NCBI GenBank assembly: GCA_024278415.1
Contig: JAJRTI010000322.1
Location: 1 to 14,329 of the forward strand
Direction of reading: 5' to 3'
DNA length: 14,329 nt
From: Planctomycetota bacterium
GTDB taxonomy: Bacteria > Planctomycetota > Brocadiia > JAJRTI01
The notes under the pieces are model-generated. The model did no database searches. It worked only from the letters and a program-made list of their open reading frames with translations, and was not told where the DNA came from. The position numbers were made by a program, and so were the translations under genes. The stretch's first letter is position 1. Every line of letters begins with the position of its first letter. Shown one piece after another: positions 1 to 6,294 of the stretch.

Positions 1-51
1 CAAAACCCCAGTTGTCCTACCTGTGCTGTGGCGCCGCAAGCCGGCGACGTC

Positions 52-146
52 GCGTTTGTAGTAGGCCCGTGAGGGCCTTCCGCTCGGGTGGCGAATCGCC
101 ATCGGCGCAGAGGGCGCCCTGACGGTCGCCACTACAAGCGGGGCGC
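52..146. repeat. 95-bp dispersed repeat, copy A
   Basis: This stretch matches 1507-1601 in the same orientation with six mismatches by eye (positions 55, 83, 95, 106, 121 and 136), about 94% identity. It contains three short inverted repeats: GGCCC/GGGCC around a GTGA loop, a TGGCGA/TCGCCA palindrome, and GGGCGCCC. The inverted-repeat content suggests a REP-like or small non-autonomous element. Together with copy B it brackets the foldback element and the ftsQ-like gene as direct repeats. Confidence 0.85.
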
Positions 147-245
147 TCCCGCGCTCGCATCTCGGCGGCGCCGCGTTCGACACCTCCGCCATGCAGGATG
201 TTAGGCGCGAGGCCTCGGCCTATTGGGGTTTTGCAAGTCGCTCAC

Positions 246-518
246 TTAACAACATCGCCGCCAGGATAAGTGAACTTCGAATACTGCCCCCGCCGAGCCT
301 GTCTCGGTGGGGCAAAGGCTTTTGCACTACTCGCGATCACAGAACCGGTGCTCCCATGCCCCTTCCCACCAGGACCTCGCTCGCCAAAGGCGAGCGAGGT
401 CCTGGTGGGAAGGGGCGGAGTGGGGCCGTACACGCCGTGTTAGTGCAGAAGCCTCACTCTCACCGAGGCAAGCTCGGTGGGAGTCGGACTGGAGTTATCC
501 TGACGGCGATGAGACTTA
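246..518. repeat. Foldback (MITE-like) element with a 28-bp perfect central stem
   Basis: The two halves are inverted copies of each other. The centre is a perfect 28-bp inverted repeat, 358-385 with 389-416, around a 3-base AAA loop. Flanking it are further paired segments: 317-329 with 441-453 (12 of 13), and 253-269 with 495-511 (16 of 17). Each arm also carries its own hairpin: 289-297 with 303-311, and 459-467 with 473-481, both with 9-bp stems and 5-base loops. The whole element could form one long hairpin with two side stems. It ends about 16 bases before the start codon at 535. There is no coding capacity and no clear target duplication. It could be a non-autonomous transposable element or a structured leader or regulatory RNA. 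Confidence 0.8.
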
Positions 519-534
519 GCAACGGACCACAAGC

Positions 535-1437
535 ATGGCCAAGAAGAAAACAGAAAAACCTTCTGGTTTGACCGCGGCACTGGCCGCGGCTCATGGCAAG
601 GTCAACTATGGCGTGCTCACGCGCTTCCTCCTGGGCGCCAGCCTCGTCCTGCTCGCGGCCATGGCCGCACAGATCGGGTGGGAACGCTTCGCGCAGCAGC
701 CGGAGTTCATGGTGTACCCGTCCACGTTCCAACTCGATACGCCCAAGTGGGCCACGCCGGAACTGGCCGACGAACTGCGCCGAGTAAAGGGCCTCAAGAA
801 GCGCTACAGCATCTTCGAGTTCGGCCTCACGCACAAGATCGCAAAGGCGTACGAGCAGTGCCCGTGGGTCTACAAGGTCTTGCGCATCCGCCGCGAGTTC
901 CCCAACACGATTCGCATGGAGTTGATGCTGCGCAAGCCGGCGGCCGTGGTGGAGTTCGGCCGCACGCTCTACCTCGTCGATGAGGACGCGGTATGTCTGC
1001 CCAGGAAGTTCTATGTGTGGCCCCATCCCTCGTTCGACGTGCCCCGCGTGTTGCGAGCGGGTTTGCGTGTGTTGCCCCAAGCCGGACAAGTTTGGGACGA
1101 CCCAGGCGTGAAGGCGGGCGTGCGGCTCGCGAAGTTCCTTGCCAGCCGCAAGATGCTGCACAAGTTCAAGATCACTACCATCGACGCGTCCAACGTGGGC
1201 CGGCCCAATGGCCGGCGCGACAGCGAGTTGGTGCTCATCACCGAGCAGCACACGCGTATCCTCTGGGGCTCGCCCGCGAGGAGCCACGTGCCCGGGGAGT
1301 TGACGGACGAGCAGAAGCTCGTGAACCTGGTCGCCGTGGGCGAGGCTGAAAACTACGACTTCAGGCGTCTGAGGGAGATCGACGTGCGGGGCGAACGGCC
1401 CTACGGCCGGACGCGGCGCGTGGCCGCGGCCCAGTGA
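535..1437 (+). CDS. FtsQ/DivIB-like POTRA-domain membrane protein
   Basis: The protein is 300 residues and probably a bitopic division protein. It has a basic cytoplasmic N-terminus (KKKTEK), one hydrophobic segment at about residues 29-48, a POTRA-like region at about 57-135, and a following beta-rich region at about 137-285. The stretch PWVYKVLRIRREFPNTIRM (110-128), then LRKPAAVVEF and YLVDEDAVCLP, matches the FtsQ pattern in which a POTRA strand ends in an ErxPvA motif before the YLVD strand. FtsQ family members scaffold the divisome with FtsB and FtsL. The usual neighbours (mur genes, ftsA, ftsZ) are not visible, so the gene stands alone here, flanked by repeats. The ATG at 535 has only a weak ribosome-binding site. 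The identification rests on fold-level motifs, and a divergent POTRA protein of another role cannot be excluded. Confidence 0.7.
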   Translation: MAKKKTEKPSGLTAALAAAHGKVNYGVLTRFLLGASLVLLAAMAAQIGWERFAQQPEFMVYPSTFQLDTPKWATPELADELRRVKGLKKRYSIFEFGLTHKIAKAYEQCPWVYKVLRIRREFPNTIRMELMLRKPAAVVEFGRTLYLVDEDAVCLPRKFYVWPHPSFDVPRVLRAGLRVLPQAGQVWDDPGVKAGVRLAKFLASRKMLHKFKITTIDASNVGRPNGRRDSELVLITEQHTRILWGSPARSHVPGELTDEQKLVNLVAVGEAENYDFRRLREIDVRGERPYGRTRRVAAAQ

Positions 1438-1506
1438 GTCTCAGGCGCGCGATGCCGAAGCCTGCCGCAGGCGGGATACGACGCGGCTGCAAGCGCGGGT
1501 TACGTG

Positions 1507-1601
1507 GCGCTTGTAGTAGGCCCGTGAGGGCCTTCCGTTCGGGTGGCGATTCGCCATCGGAGCAGAGGGCGCCCTTACGGTCGCCACTACGAGCGGGGCG
1601 C
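1507..1601. repeat. 95-bp dispersed repeat, copy B
   Basis: Direct repeat of 52-146 at about 94% identity by eye, offset by 1455 bases. Its 3' end merges into the 29-bp tandem array, whose first unit is part of the shared repeat. The second and third units are unique to this copy, which indicates local expansion here after the two copies separated. Confidence 0.85.
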
Positions 1602-1647
1602 CCTTACGGTCGCCACTACGAGCGGGGCGCCCTTACGGTCCCCACTG
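1567..1647. repeat. 29-bp tandem repeat, about 2.8 units
   Basis: Units start at 1567, 1596 and 1625, each beginning GGGCGCCCTTACGGT. The first two are nearly identical along their full length. The third diverges and stops after about 23 bases. There are no unique spacers between units, so this is a simple head-to-tail array. Confidence 0.85.
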
Positions 1648-1671
1648 TTCGCGTGCCCACGTCGGCCGCGC

Positions 1672-1699
1672 TTGCATTGGCCCGCACCGAAGATACAAT
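1672..1699 (+). promoter_or_regulatory. Candidate sigma-70-type promoter for the larA-like operon
   Basis: A -35 hexamer TTGCAT (1672-1677) is separated by 16 bases from a -10 hexamer TACAAT (1694-1699), the latter matching the consensus at five of six positions. Transcription would start near 1706, giving a leader of about 128 bases. The same 16-base spacer and the same TACAAT occur ahead of the Gfo/Idh gene at 13137-13164, which supports both calls. Confidence 0.45.
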
Positions 1700-1833
1700 T
1701 GCTTCTGTCCTCGAGATGCCTATCAAGACCAGAATGGCAGGTCATGGAGCGCGGACGTGTCCTCTCAGAAACGTGACGAATCGAGGCCTGTCGCTCTGTT
1801 TGGCCCCGGCTCTATCCTCATGCGCAGCGAGCT

Positions 1834-3216
1834 ATGAACATCGACTTCACCTACGGTTCGGACACGATCAGCCTAAGCATCCCCGATGCGTTCGCCGCCG
1901 GCGACGTGATTCGCCCGCGGCCGGTCCAGGGCAACACGGACGTCGACGCCGCGATTGCGGGCGCGCTCGCGAAGCCTGTGGGCTCGCCGCGGCTCCGGGA
2001 GATGGTCCCAGGCAAGAGCGTGGGCGTGGTCGTGAGCGACGAGTTTCGCGCGGGGCAACACGAGCGGATCATTCGCGGCTTGCTGATGGAGATTGCCGCG
2101 GGCCGGCCCCGCGAGGTCGCGGTGTTCGTCGCCACCGGCAGCCATGATCCCGACTTCTACGCGCGCAACATTCGCGGCTGGATCCAAGCCGCGGCCGACG
2201 AGGCCGGGATCGACGTGGCGACGTGGGTGAACGATTGCGACGACGCGGACACGCACGTGCGATTGGGGGTGACCGATGGCGGCTCGCCTATCGAACTGCA
2301 CAAGGAGTTCCTCGCGACCGAGGTGCGCGTGCACGGCCATGAATCCAAGCACCACTACATGAATGGATACTCCTGCATCGACAAGCAGGTTGCTCCCGGC
2401 CTCGCCACTCGCTCGACGATCCAGGCCACGCACAAGAAGGCCCTCTTCCACAACGAGTCCGTGGCCGGCCGCAGCCCCTGGCAAGACGACCCGGAGCGCC
2501 GGCACAACCCCTTTGGCATCGAAAGCCGCGATTGCCGGTTCGCGAGCGAGAAGGTGCGTTGGGATGCCGCGCTGGGCAAACTCGTCGAGGCCGATGTCGC
2601 GCGCTTCGCTCTCGACATGATCTCCACGACCGAAGCCGTGCTGTGGGCGCAAGCCGGCGATCCCGACGAGGCCACGCGGGAGATGATTCGGCAGGCCGAT
2701 GCGATGTCGTCGTTCGAGGTGGACAAAACGCGCTACGTGGTCGTGTCGCCTGGCGGCCCGCCGGCGTGCAACGCGGTGTACGGCGTGCAGAACTGCTTCG
2801 ACATGGCGCTCAAGGGCGCGATTCAGAATGGCGGCGAAGCGCTCGTGCTCGCCCCTTGCCTGGGCAAGGAGGGGCTGCCGGAGGACGTGAACGGCCTCGC
2901 GCCGGACGAGAAGTCCAAGGCGCTCTTCTGGGACAACCTCGTGCGCTTCCGCGACACCGCGCTCGACGAGGCCGCGGGGTTCATCGACTCGAACTTCGAG
3001 CTGTATCTCTGGAAGACGGACCGCGTGCTGAAGCTCATGAAGGAAAACGGGGTGCGCATCTATCTGCACAGCGAGCTGCCAGACGACAAGGTCGCGGCGT
3101 CGGGCATTGTCCCTGTGGCCGACCCGCAGGCGTGGGTCGACGAGCGCGCGGCCAGAGGCGACGGCAAGTGCCGCGCAATCGACAAGGGCAACACCATCTT
3201 GGTCCGGGGCCGGTAG
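1834..3216 (+). CDS. LarA-like lactate racemase family protein (DUF2088 type)
   Basis: The protein is 460 residues, close to the usual 420-480 of the family. LarA racemizes 2-hydroxyacids using a nickel pincer nucleotide (NPN) bound to a lysine. The catalytic and cofactor positions known from Lactobacillus LarA appear conserved: D69 and R72 (VSDEFR), H104 (ATGSH), H173/H174, K184 as the candidate NPN-linking lysine, H200 (ATH) and K298. The SGG-type segment before the lysine reads SCID here, so substrate range may differ from lactate. The cofactor-making genes larB, larC and larE are absent from this window. It is the first gene of a unit with the two following genes; its stop lies one base before the next start. 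The ribosome-binding site is weak. I call the family with confidence, but not lactate as the substrate. Confidence 0.85.
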   Translation: MNIDFTYGSDTISLSIPDAFAAGDVIRPRPVQGNTDVDAAIAGALAKPVGSPRLREMVPGKSVGVVVSDEFRAGQHERIIRGLLMEIAAGRPREVAVFVATGSHDPDFYARNIRGWIQAAADEAGIDVATWVNDCDDADTHVRLGVTDGGSPIELHKEFLATEVRVHGHESKHHYMNGYSCIDKQVAPGLATRSTIQATHKKALFHNESVAGRSPWQDDPERRHNPFGIESRDCRFASEKVRWDAALGKLVEADVARFALDMISTTEAVLWAQAGDPDEATREMIRQADAMSSFEVDKTRYVVVSPGGPPACNAVYGVQNCFDMALKGAIQNGGEALVLAPCLGKEGLPEDVNGLAPDEKSKALFWDNLVRFRDTALDEAAGFIDSNFELYLWKTDRVLKLMKENGVRIYLHSELPDDKVAASGIVPVADPQAWVDERAARGDGKCRAIDKGNTILVRGR

Positions 3217-3217
3217 C

Positions 3218-3658
3218 GTGCCTTCGTTTTTCATCGCCGGCATCATCCAGGGCTCCAAGCCTGACGGCATCCACGGGCAGGACTACCGCGGCCGGATCAG
3301 AAGCGCGCTCTCCGCAGCGTTCCCGGGCGACGAGGTCTTTTGTCCGTTCGAGAACCATCCCGAGTCCATCGACTACGATGACGCCGAGGCGCGGCGCACG
3401 CTCTTCGCGCTGTTCGACAAGTGCGCCGCGTGCGACGTGACCGTGGCCTACGTGCCGGAGGCCAGCCTGGGCACCGCGATCGAGATGTGGCGCGCGTTCG
3501 AGGCTGGCAAGCTCGTCGTCGCCATCTCTGGCATGGCCAAGAACTGGGTCGTCAAGTTCTGCTCGCACCACGTATGCTCGGACTTGGACGAGTTCGACGC
3601 GTTCGTGCGCGATGGCGGGCTCGCGGCGCTGCTCGAACAGCGAAGGGGCGGCTCGTGA
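3218..3658 (+). CDS. Small nucleoside 2-deoxyribosyltransferase-fold protein
   Basis: The protein is 146 residues, starting at a GTG one base after the upstream stop codon; the frame stays open further upstream, but that would overlap the larA-like gene deeply. It opens with a hydrophobic strand, FFIAGIIQGS, as in proteins of the nucleoside 2-deoxyribosyltransferase superfamily. It carries the family-like core CDVTVAYVPEASLGTAIEM, in which E89 sits where the catalytic glutamate is found (GTAxE). Superfamily members move deoxyribose between bases or hydrolyse N-glycosidic bonds of nucleotides. The substrate here is unknown. It lies between a larA-like gene and rlmN, overlapping rlmN by 4 bases. 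A nucleotide-scavenging or housecleaning role is one guess; a regulatory nucleotide-binding protein is another. Confidence 0.65.
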   Translation: MPSFFIAGIIQGSKPDGIHGQDYRGRIRSALSAAFPGDEVFCPFENHPESIDYDDAEARRTLFALFDKCAACDVTVAYVPEASLGTAIEMWRAFEAGKLVVAISGMAKNWVVKFCSHHVCSDLDEFDAFVRDGGLAALLEQRRGGS

Positions 3659-4713
3659 ACGCGCTCTGCGGCATGACGTTGGAGGAGATCCAAGGGCTGT
3701 GCCAGGAGCACGGCCAGCCGAAGTTCCGCGCGAAGCAACTCTGCGAGTGGATCTACCAGAAGCGGGTGGCGTCGTTCGACGACATGACCACCTTGCCGAA
3801 GCTCTGGCGGAGGCAGTTGGCCGAGGCGGCCGCGGTGACGACCTGCCGCGTGCGCGGGGAGCAGCGTAGCGCGGACGGCACGGCGAAGTTGCTCGTGGGG
3901 CTCCACGACGGGGAGGCAGTCGAGACGGTCGTGATCCCCGATGCACGTCGGCGCACGGTATGCGTTTCGACCCAAGTGGGCTGCGCGATGCAGTGCGCGT
4001 TCTGCGCGAGCGGCGCGGACGGGCTCGTGCGGAACTTGAGCGCGGGCGAAATCGTGGGGCAGTTGCTCCTCGTGCAGGCCGCGCTGCCTCCGCGCGAGCG
4101 CATCTCCAACGTGGTGTACATGGGCATGGGTGAGCCGCTCGCAAACTACGACGCGGTGCTCAAGAGCATCCGCATCGCGAATGCCCAATGGGCCCTGGGC
4201 ATTGCCGCGCGGCGCATCACTGTCTCGACCGTCGGCCTGCCTGGCCAGATTCGCCGGCTCGCCGGCGAGGATCTTCAGATCACGCTCGCCATCTCCCTCC
4301 ATGTGGCGGGTGAGTCGAAGCGGCAGGAGTTGCTGCCCGTTGCCGGCAAGATTCCCCTTGCTGACGTGCTGGCCGCAGCCCGAGACTACTTCGCCAAGAC
4401 AGGCCGGGAAGTGACGTTAGAATACGCGCTTCTCGACGGCATCAACTGCACGGCCCACGACGCGCACCTGCTCGCCGATCTGTTGGAGGGCATACGCGGC
4501 AACGTGAACCTCATCCCTTTCAACGCCGTCCCTGGCGGAGCGTTCCGGCCGCCAAGCAACGCTACAGTCGCGGCCTTCGTCGCGGCCTTGGAGTCACGCG
4601 GCGTGAACGTGAACCTACGCAGGCGCCGCGGTGCGGAGATCGACGGCGCGTGCGGGCAGTTGCGGCAGAGGAAACGCAAAGGCGCAGAGGCGCAAACGCG
4701 CGAAGACGGATAG
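3655..4713 (+). CDS. rlmN: 23S rRNA (adenine-C2)-methyltransferase RlmN
   Basis: This radical-SAM enzyme methylates C2 of A2503 in 23S rRNA and A37 of some tRNAs. The GTG start (3655) overlaps the previous stop in GTGA, with AAGGGG six bases upstream as ribosome-binding site; the product is 352 residues. The CxxxCxxC cluster motif is C110, C114, C117. C103 (VCVSTQVGC) and C333 (DGACGQL) match the two catalytic cysteines of E. coli RlmN (C118 and C355). The SAM-binding GMGEP is at 157-161. The protein ends about 15 residues after GACGQL in a basic tail, QRKRKGAEAQTREDG, encoded by a dispersed repeat (near 4671-4698) instead of a conserved C-terminus. All catalytic residues lie before the tail, so the enzyme should work. 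Confidence 0.95.
   Translation: MNALCGMTLEEIQGLCQEHGQPKFRAKQLCEWIYQKRVASFDDMTTLPKLWRRQLAEAAAVTTCRVRGEQRSADGTAKLLVGLHDGEAVETVVIPDARRRTVCVSTQVGCAMQCAFCASGADGLVRNLSAGEIVGQLLLVQAALPPRERISNVVYMGMGEPLANYDAVLKSIRIANAQWALGIAARRITVSTVGLPGQIRRLAGEDLQITLAISLHVAGESKRQELLPVAGKIPLADVLAAARDYFAKTGREVTLEYALLDGINCTAHDAHLLADLLEGIRGNVNLIPFNAVPGGAFRPPSNATVAAFVAALESRGVNVNLRRRRGAEIDGACGQLRQRKRKGAEAQTREDG
4671..4698 (+). repeat. ACGCAAAG-type dispersed repeat inside the 3' end of rlmN
   Basis: GAAACGCAAAGGCGC (4671-4685) is repeated exactly at 13024-13038, and both are followed by degenerate AGGCGCA-type units. Here it is translated as the C-terminal tail of RlmN; at 13024 it is intergenic. Similar A-C-G-C-A-A-A-G arrays are, to my recollection, common at gene ends in environmental bacterial genomes, but I cannot verify that here. 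Confidence 0.7.
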
Positions 4714-4840
4714 AGAGAGAGGAATGGACTTCGGATCGGAGGGGAGATATGGCTGCCGCCCGAATACAGTGCCTGCCCGACCAGGAACGCTGCACACATG
4801 CACGCGATGCCGGCTCCGCGTGGTTTGGCTGACGTGTCTT

Positions 4841-4849
4841 TGGTAAGAT
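4841..4849 (+). promoter_or_regulatory. Candidate extended -10 promoter for the HD-GYP gene
   Basis: TGGTAAGAT fits the extended -10 pattern (TGn then TAAGAT, 4844-4849), with only a poor -35 (TGGTTT, 4821-4826) at 17 bases. It lies about 50 bases before the start at 4900. The 186-base spacer and this motif suggest that the regulator is transcribed separately from rlmN. Support is weak. Confidence 0.3.
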
Positions 4850-4899
4850 CGTGCGTTCAAGCGCGAGCCGCGCAGGGCCGTATGCCGAAGGAGCGCCCC

Positions 4900-5958
4900 A
4901 TGGACAATCCCCTCCGGATCCTGGTGGTCGAGCCGGATGAGGCGACACGGAAGTATCTGATCGCGTCTATGGCCAAAATGGGCTTCGACGTGCTCGATGC
5001 GCCCAGCGCCAAGGTGGGCGTGTCGTTGCTCAAGCCGGGCCGGCCCAATGTTGTGCTGGTGGACTTGGGCGCCGCGGGCGACCTGTTGGAGGAAGTCAAG
5101 CGTGTCCGGCCCGACACGCCGGTGATCGTCACCCTGGGCGCGGGCGAGTCCAGCCGAGCGGTCGAAGCCCTCGAACTGGGTGCAGCGGGCTACACGAGCA
5201 AAGCGCCATCAGACCAGCCCGTGCTCGAACATACGGTGCGCCAGGTGTGGGAGCGCGTCGCACTGCGCAGGCAAGTGCGGCTACAGAAGAAACGCATCGA
5301 GGAACGCGTGCAGGAGCGCACGGAGAAGCTTGGCGAGGAGCTGACCTCGCTGCGGCGAGCGGAGGACCAGCGCCGGCGCGACATGGAAAACTTGGAGAAG
5401 GTGATGGTCGGCACCGTGCACGCCATGGCCATGACCGTGGAGATTCGCGACCCGTACACCGCAGGCCATCAGCGCTTAGTGAGCAGCCTCGCCCGCGACA
5501 TCGGCGAAGAGTTGGGACTCAGCCAAGACCAGGTCGAGGGCCTCGCGTTGGCGGGCATGATCCATGACTTAGGCAAGATTGGCGTGCCGGCCGAAATCCT
5601 GGCCAAGCCCGGGCGGCTCACCGATATCGAATTCGCTCTCATCAAGACGCACTCGCAGGTGGGCTACGACATCATCAAGGAGGTCGAGTTTCCCTGGCCG
5701 GTCGCGCAGATCGTGTTCCAGCACCACGAGCGCATCGACGGATCGGGCTACCCCCGAGGGCTCACGGCCGACGAGATTATCATCGAGGCCAGGATCATTT
5801 GCGTTGCCGACGTGCTCGAAGCCATGTACTCGCACCGGCCCTACCGCGCCGCGCTGGGTATCGACGTGGCCCACTCGGAGATCACGGAAAACGCGGGCAA
5901 GATCTACGACGCCGACGTGGTGAAGGCGTGCCAGAAGCTGTTCGACAAGTGGTTCTAG
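4900..5958 (+). CDS. Response regulator with HD-GYP cyclic-di-GMP phosphodiesterase domain
   Basis: The product is 352 residues from the ATG at 4900, chosen because GGAG lies seven bases upstream; an in-frame ATG at 4882 and a longer frame from 4798 lack such a site. Residues about 1-120 form a receiver domain: acidic E11/D13, phospho-acceptor D55, T78 and K101. A charged coiled-coil linker spans about 125-168. The HD-GYP domain (about 172-352) keeps its metal ligands and signature: H190, H222-D223 (HDLGKIGVP), H251, H275-H276, the GYP loop at 283-285 in HHERIDGSGYPRGL, and D304. It should therefore hydrolyse cyclic-di-GMP when phosphorylated. No sensor kinase lies nearby. The TAG stop is contributed by the terminal inverted repeat of the element that follows, so the C-terminus may have been trimmed by its insertion. 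Confidence 0.93.
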   Translation: MDNPLRILVVEPDEATRKYLIASMAKMGFDVLDAPSAKVGVSLLKPGRPNVVLVDLGAAGDLLEEVKRVRPDTPVIVTLGAGESSRAVEALELGAAGYTSKAPSDQPVLEHTVRQVWERVALRRQVRLQKKRIEERVQERTEKLGEELTSLRRAEDQRRRDMENLEKVMVGTVHAMAMTVEIRDPYTAGHQRLVSSLARDIGEELGLSQDQVEGLALAGMIHDLGKIGVPAEILAKPGRLTDIEFALIKTHSQVGYDIIKEVEFPWPVAQIVFQHHERIDGSGYPRGLTADEIIIEARIICVADVLEAMYSHRPYRAALGIDVAHSEITENAGKIYDADVVKACQKLFDKWF

Positions 5959-6203
5959 CCCGCATTTCTCACCAGCCCCGGCATGAAAGCATCGGAAACA
6001 GCCGCCATCGGGAGGTCTGCTTGCGAATGAAGCCAGCCCGTTCTTGGACAGTCTGTTCTGGGAGCCAGCGGAGGGGCTGGCCCTTCGGGCGAGCCCACCG
6101 ACCGCATCTGCGGCTTCAGACGGGCGCTCTGCGTGCCCGAGCACGCGGTCGGCCCGTCTTCATTGCATCTGCGGTCGGTGGACTCGTGAGAAATGCGGGC
6201 TAG
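5955..6203. repeat. 249-bp element with perfect 18-bp terminal inverted repeats
   Basis: CTAGCCCGCATTTCTCAC (5955-5972) is the exact inverse of 6186-6203. Inside are nested hairpins: 6064-6069 with 6076-6081; 6095-6106 with 6170-6181 (perfect 12 bp); 6118-6125 with 6152-6159 (perfect 8 bp); and 6131-6136 with 6141-6146 around a CCGA tetraloop. A diverged copy of its left end, inverted, lies at about 10925-10985. It has no credible gene. The structure fits a MITE-like or REP-like mobile element in the convergent gap between the HD-GYP and GH20 genes. I saw no clear target-site duplication. Confidence 0.75.
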
Positions 6204-6255
6204 GGCGCGGGCACATCTGACAGGTCAGCGGCGTTGTCCGGGGGTGTCGGCAAAT

Positions 6256-6284
6256 CTTCCCGAAGGTTGCCAACCTTCGGGAGG
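6256..6284 (-). terminator. Candidate terminator of the GH20 gene
   Basis: TCCCGAAGGTT (6258-6268) pairs perfectly with 6272-6282 around a 3-base GCC loop, and the stem extends two more pairs with one wobble. It sits 10 bases past the GH20 stop on the minus strand. The T-run after the stem is short (ATTT), so intrinsic termination may be inefficient. The hairpin could also serve transcripts from the convergent HD-GYP side. Confidence 0.55.
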
Positions 6285-6294
6285 GTGTTGCGTC

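Larger units (their letters stand above)
1..534. other. Gene-free stretch upstream of the ftsQ-like gene
   Basis: I see no credible coding region here. The possible reading frames are short, and their predicted peptides are low-complexity and encoded by palindromic DNA. The stretch holds the first copy of a 95-bp dispersed repeat (52-146) and a large foldback element (about 246-518), both listed separately. Bases 1-10 (CAAAACCCCA) recur inverted at 224-233, which may mark the ends of a further element cut by the window edge. I could not find a convincing promoter for the downstream gene outside the foldback element. Confidence 0.6.
1438..1833. other. Repeat-bearing spacer between the ftsQ-like gene and the larA-like gene
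   Basis: No gene is supported here. The first part carries a short perfect inverted repeat, GCCTGC-C-GCAGGC, near 1461-1475. It is followed by the second 95-bp repeat copy and a 29-bp tandem array. The last part has a candidate sigma-70-type promoter and a leader of roughly 125 bases before the start at 1834. In that leader, CCTCGA (near 1709) can pair with TCGAGG (near 1781); I cannot say whether this matters. Confidence 0.6.

Noticed and set aside
1..233. Element bounded by inverted CAAAACCCCA ends
   Set aside because: Only 10 bp match, and the left end is at the window edge, so it cannot be judged without more sequence.
191..571. Possible small gene of 126 codons
   Set aside because: It is encoded mostly by the foldback element, so the peptide reflects inverted-repeat DNA, and it runs into the start of the ftsQ-like gene in another frame.
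1567..1647. CRISPR-like array
   Set aside because: Units abut directly with a 29-bp period and no unique spacers, and no cas gene is present.
1434..2147. Possible gene of 237 codons overlapping the larA-like start
   Set aside because: Its first half translates the dispersed and tandem repeats and its second half is a wrong-frame reading of the larA-like gene.
3107..3217. Upstream ATG for the deoxyribosyltransferase-fold protein
   Set aside because: It would overlap the larA-like gene by over 100 bases and add residues before the conserved first strand. The GTG one base after the stop fits operon coupling better.
1873..3270. 465-codon minus-strand open frame opposite the larA-like gene
   Set aside because: It is antisense to a gene with conserved catalytic residues. 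Its product is rich in His, Arg, Ala and Val without domains, as expected of a codon-bias shadow.
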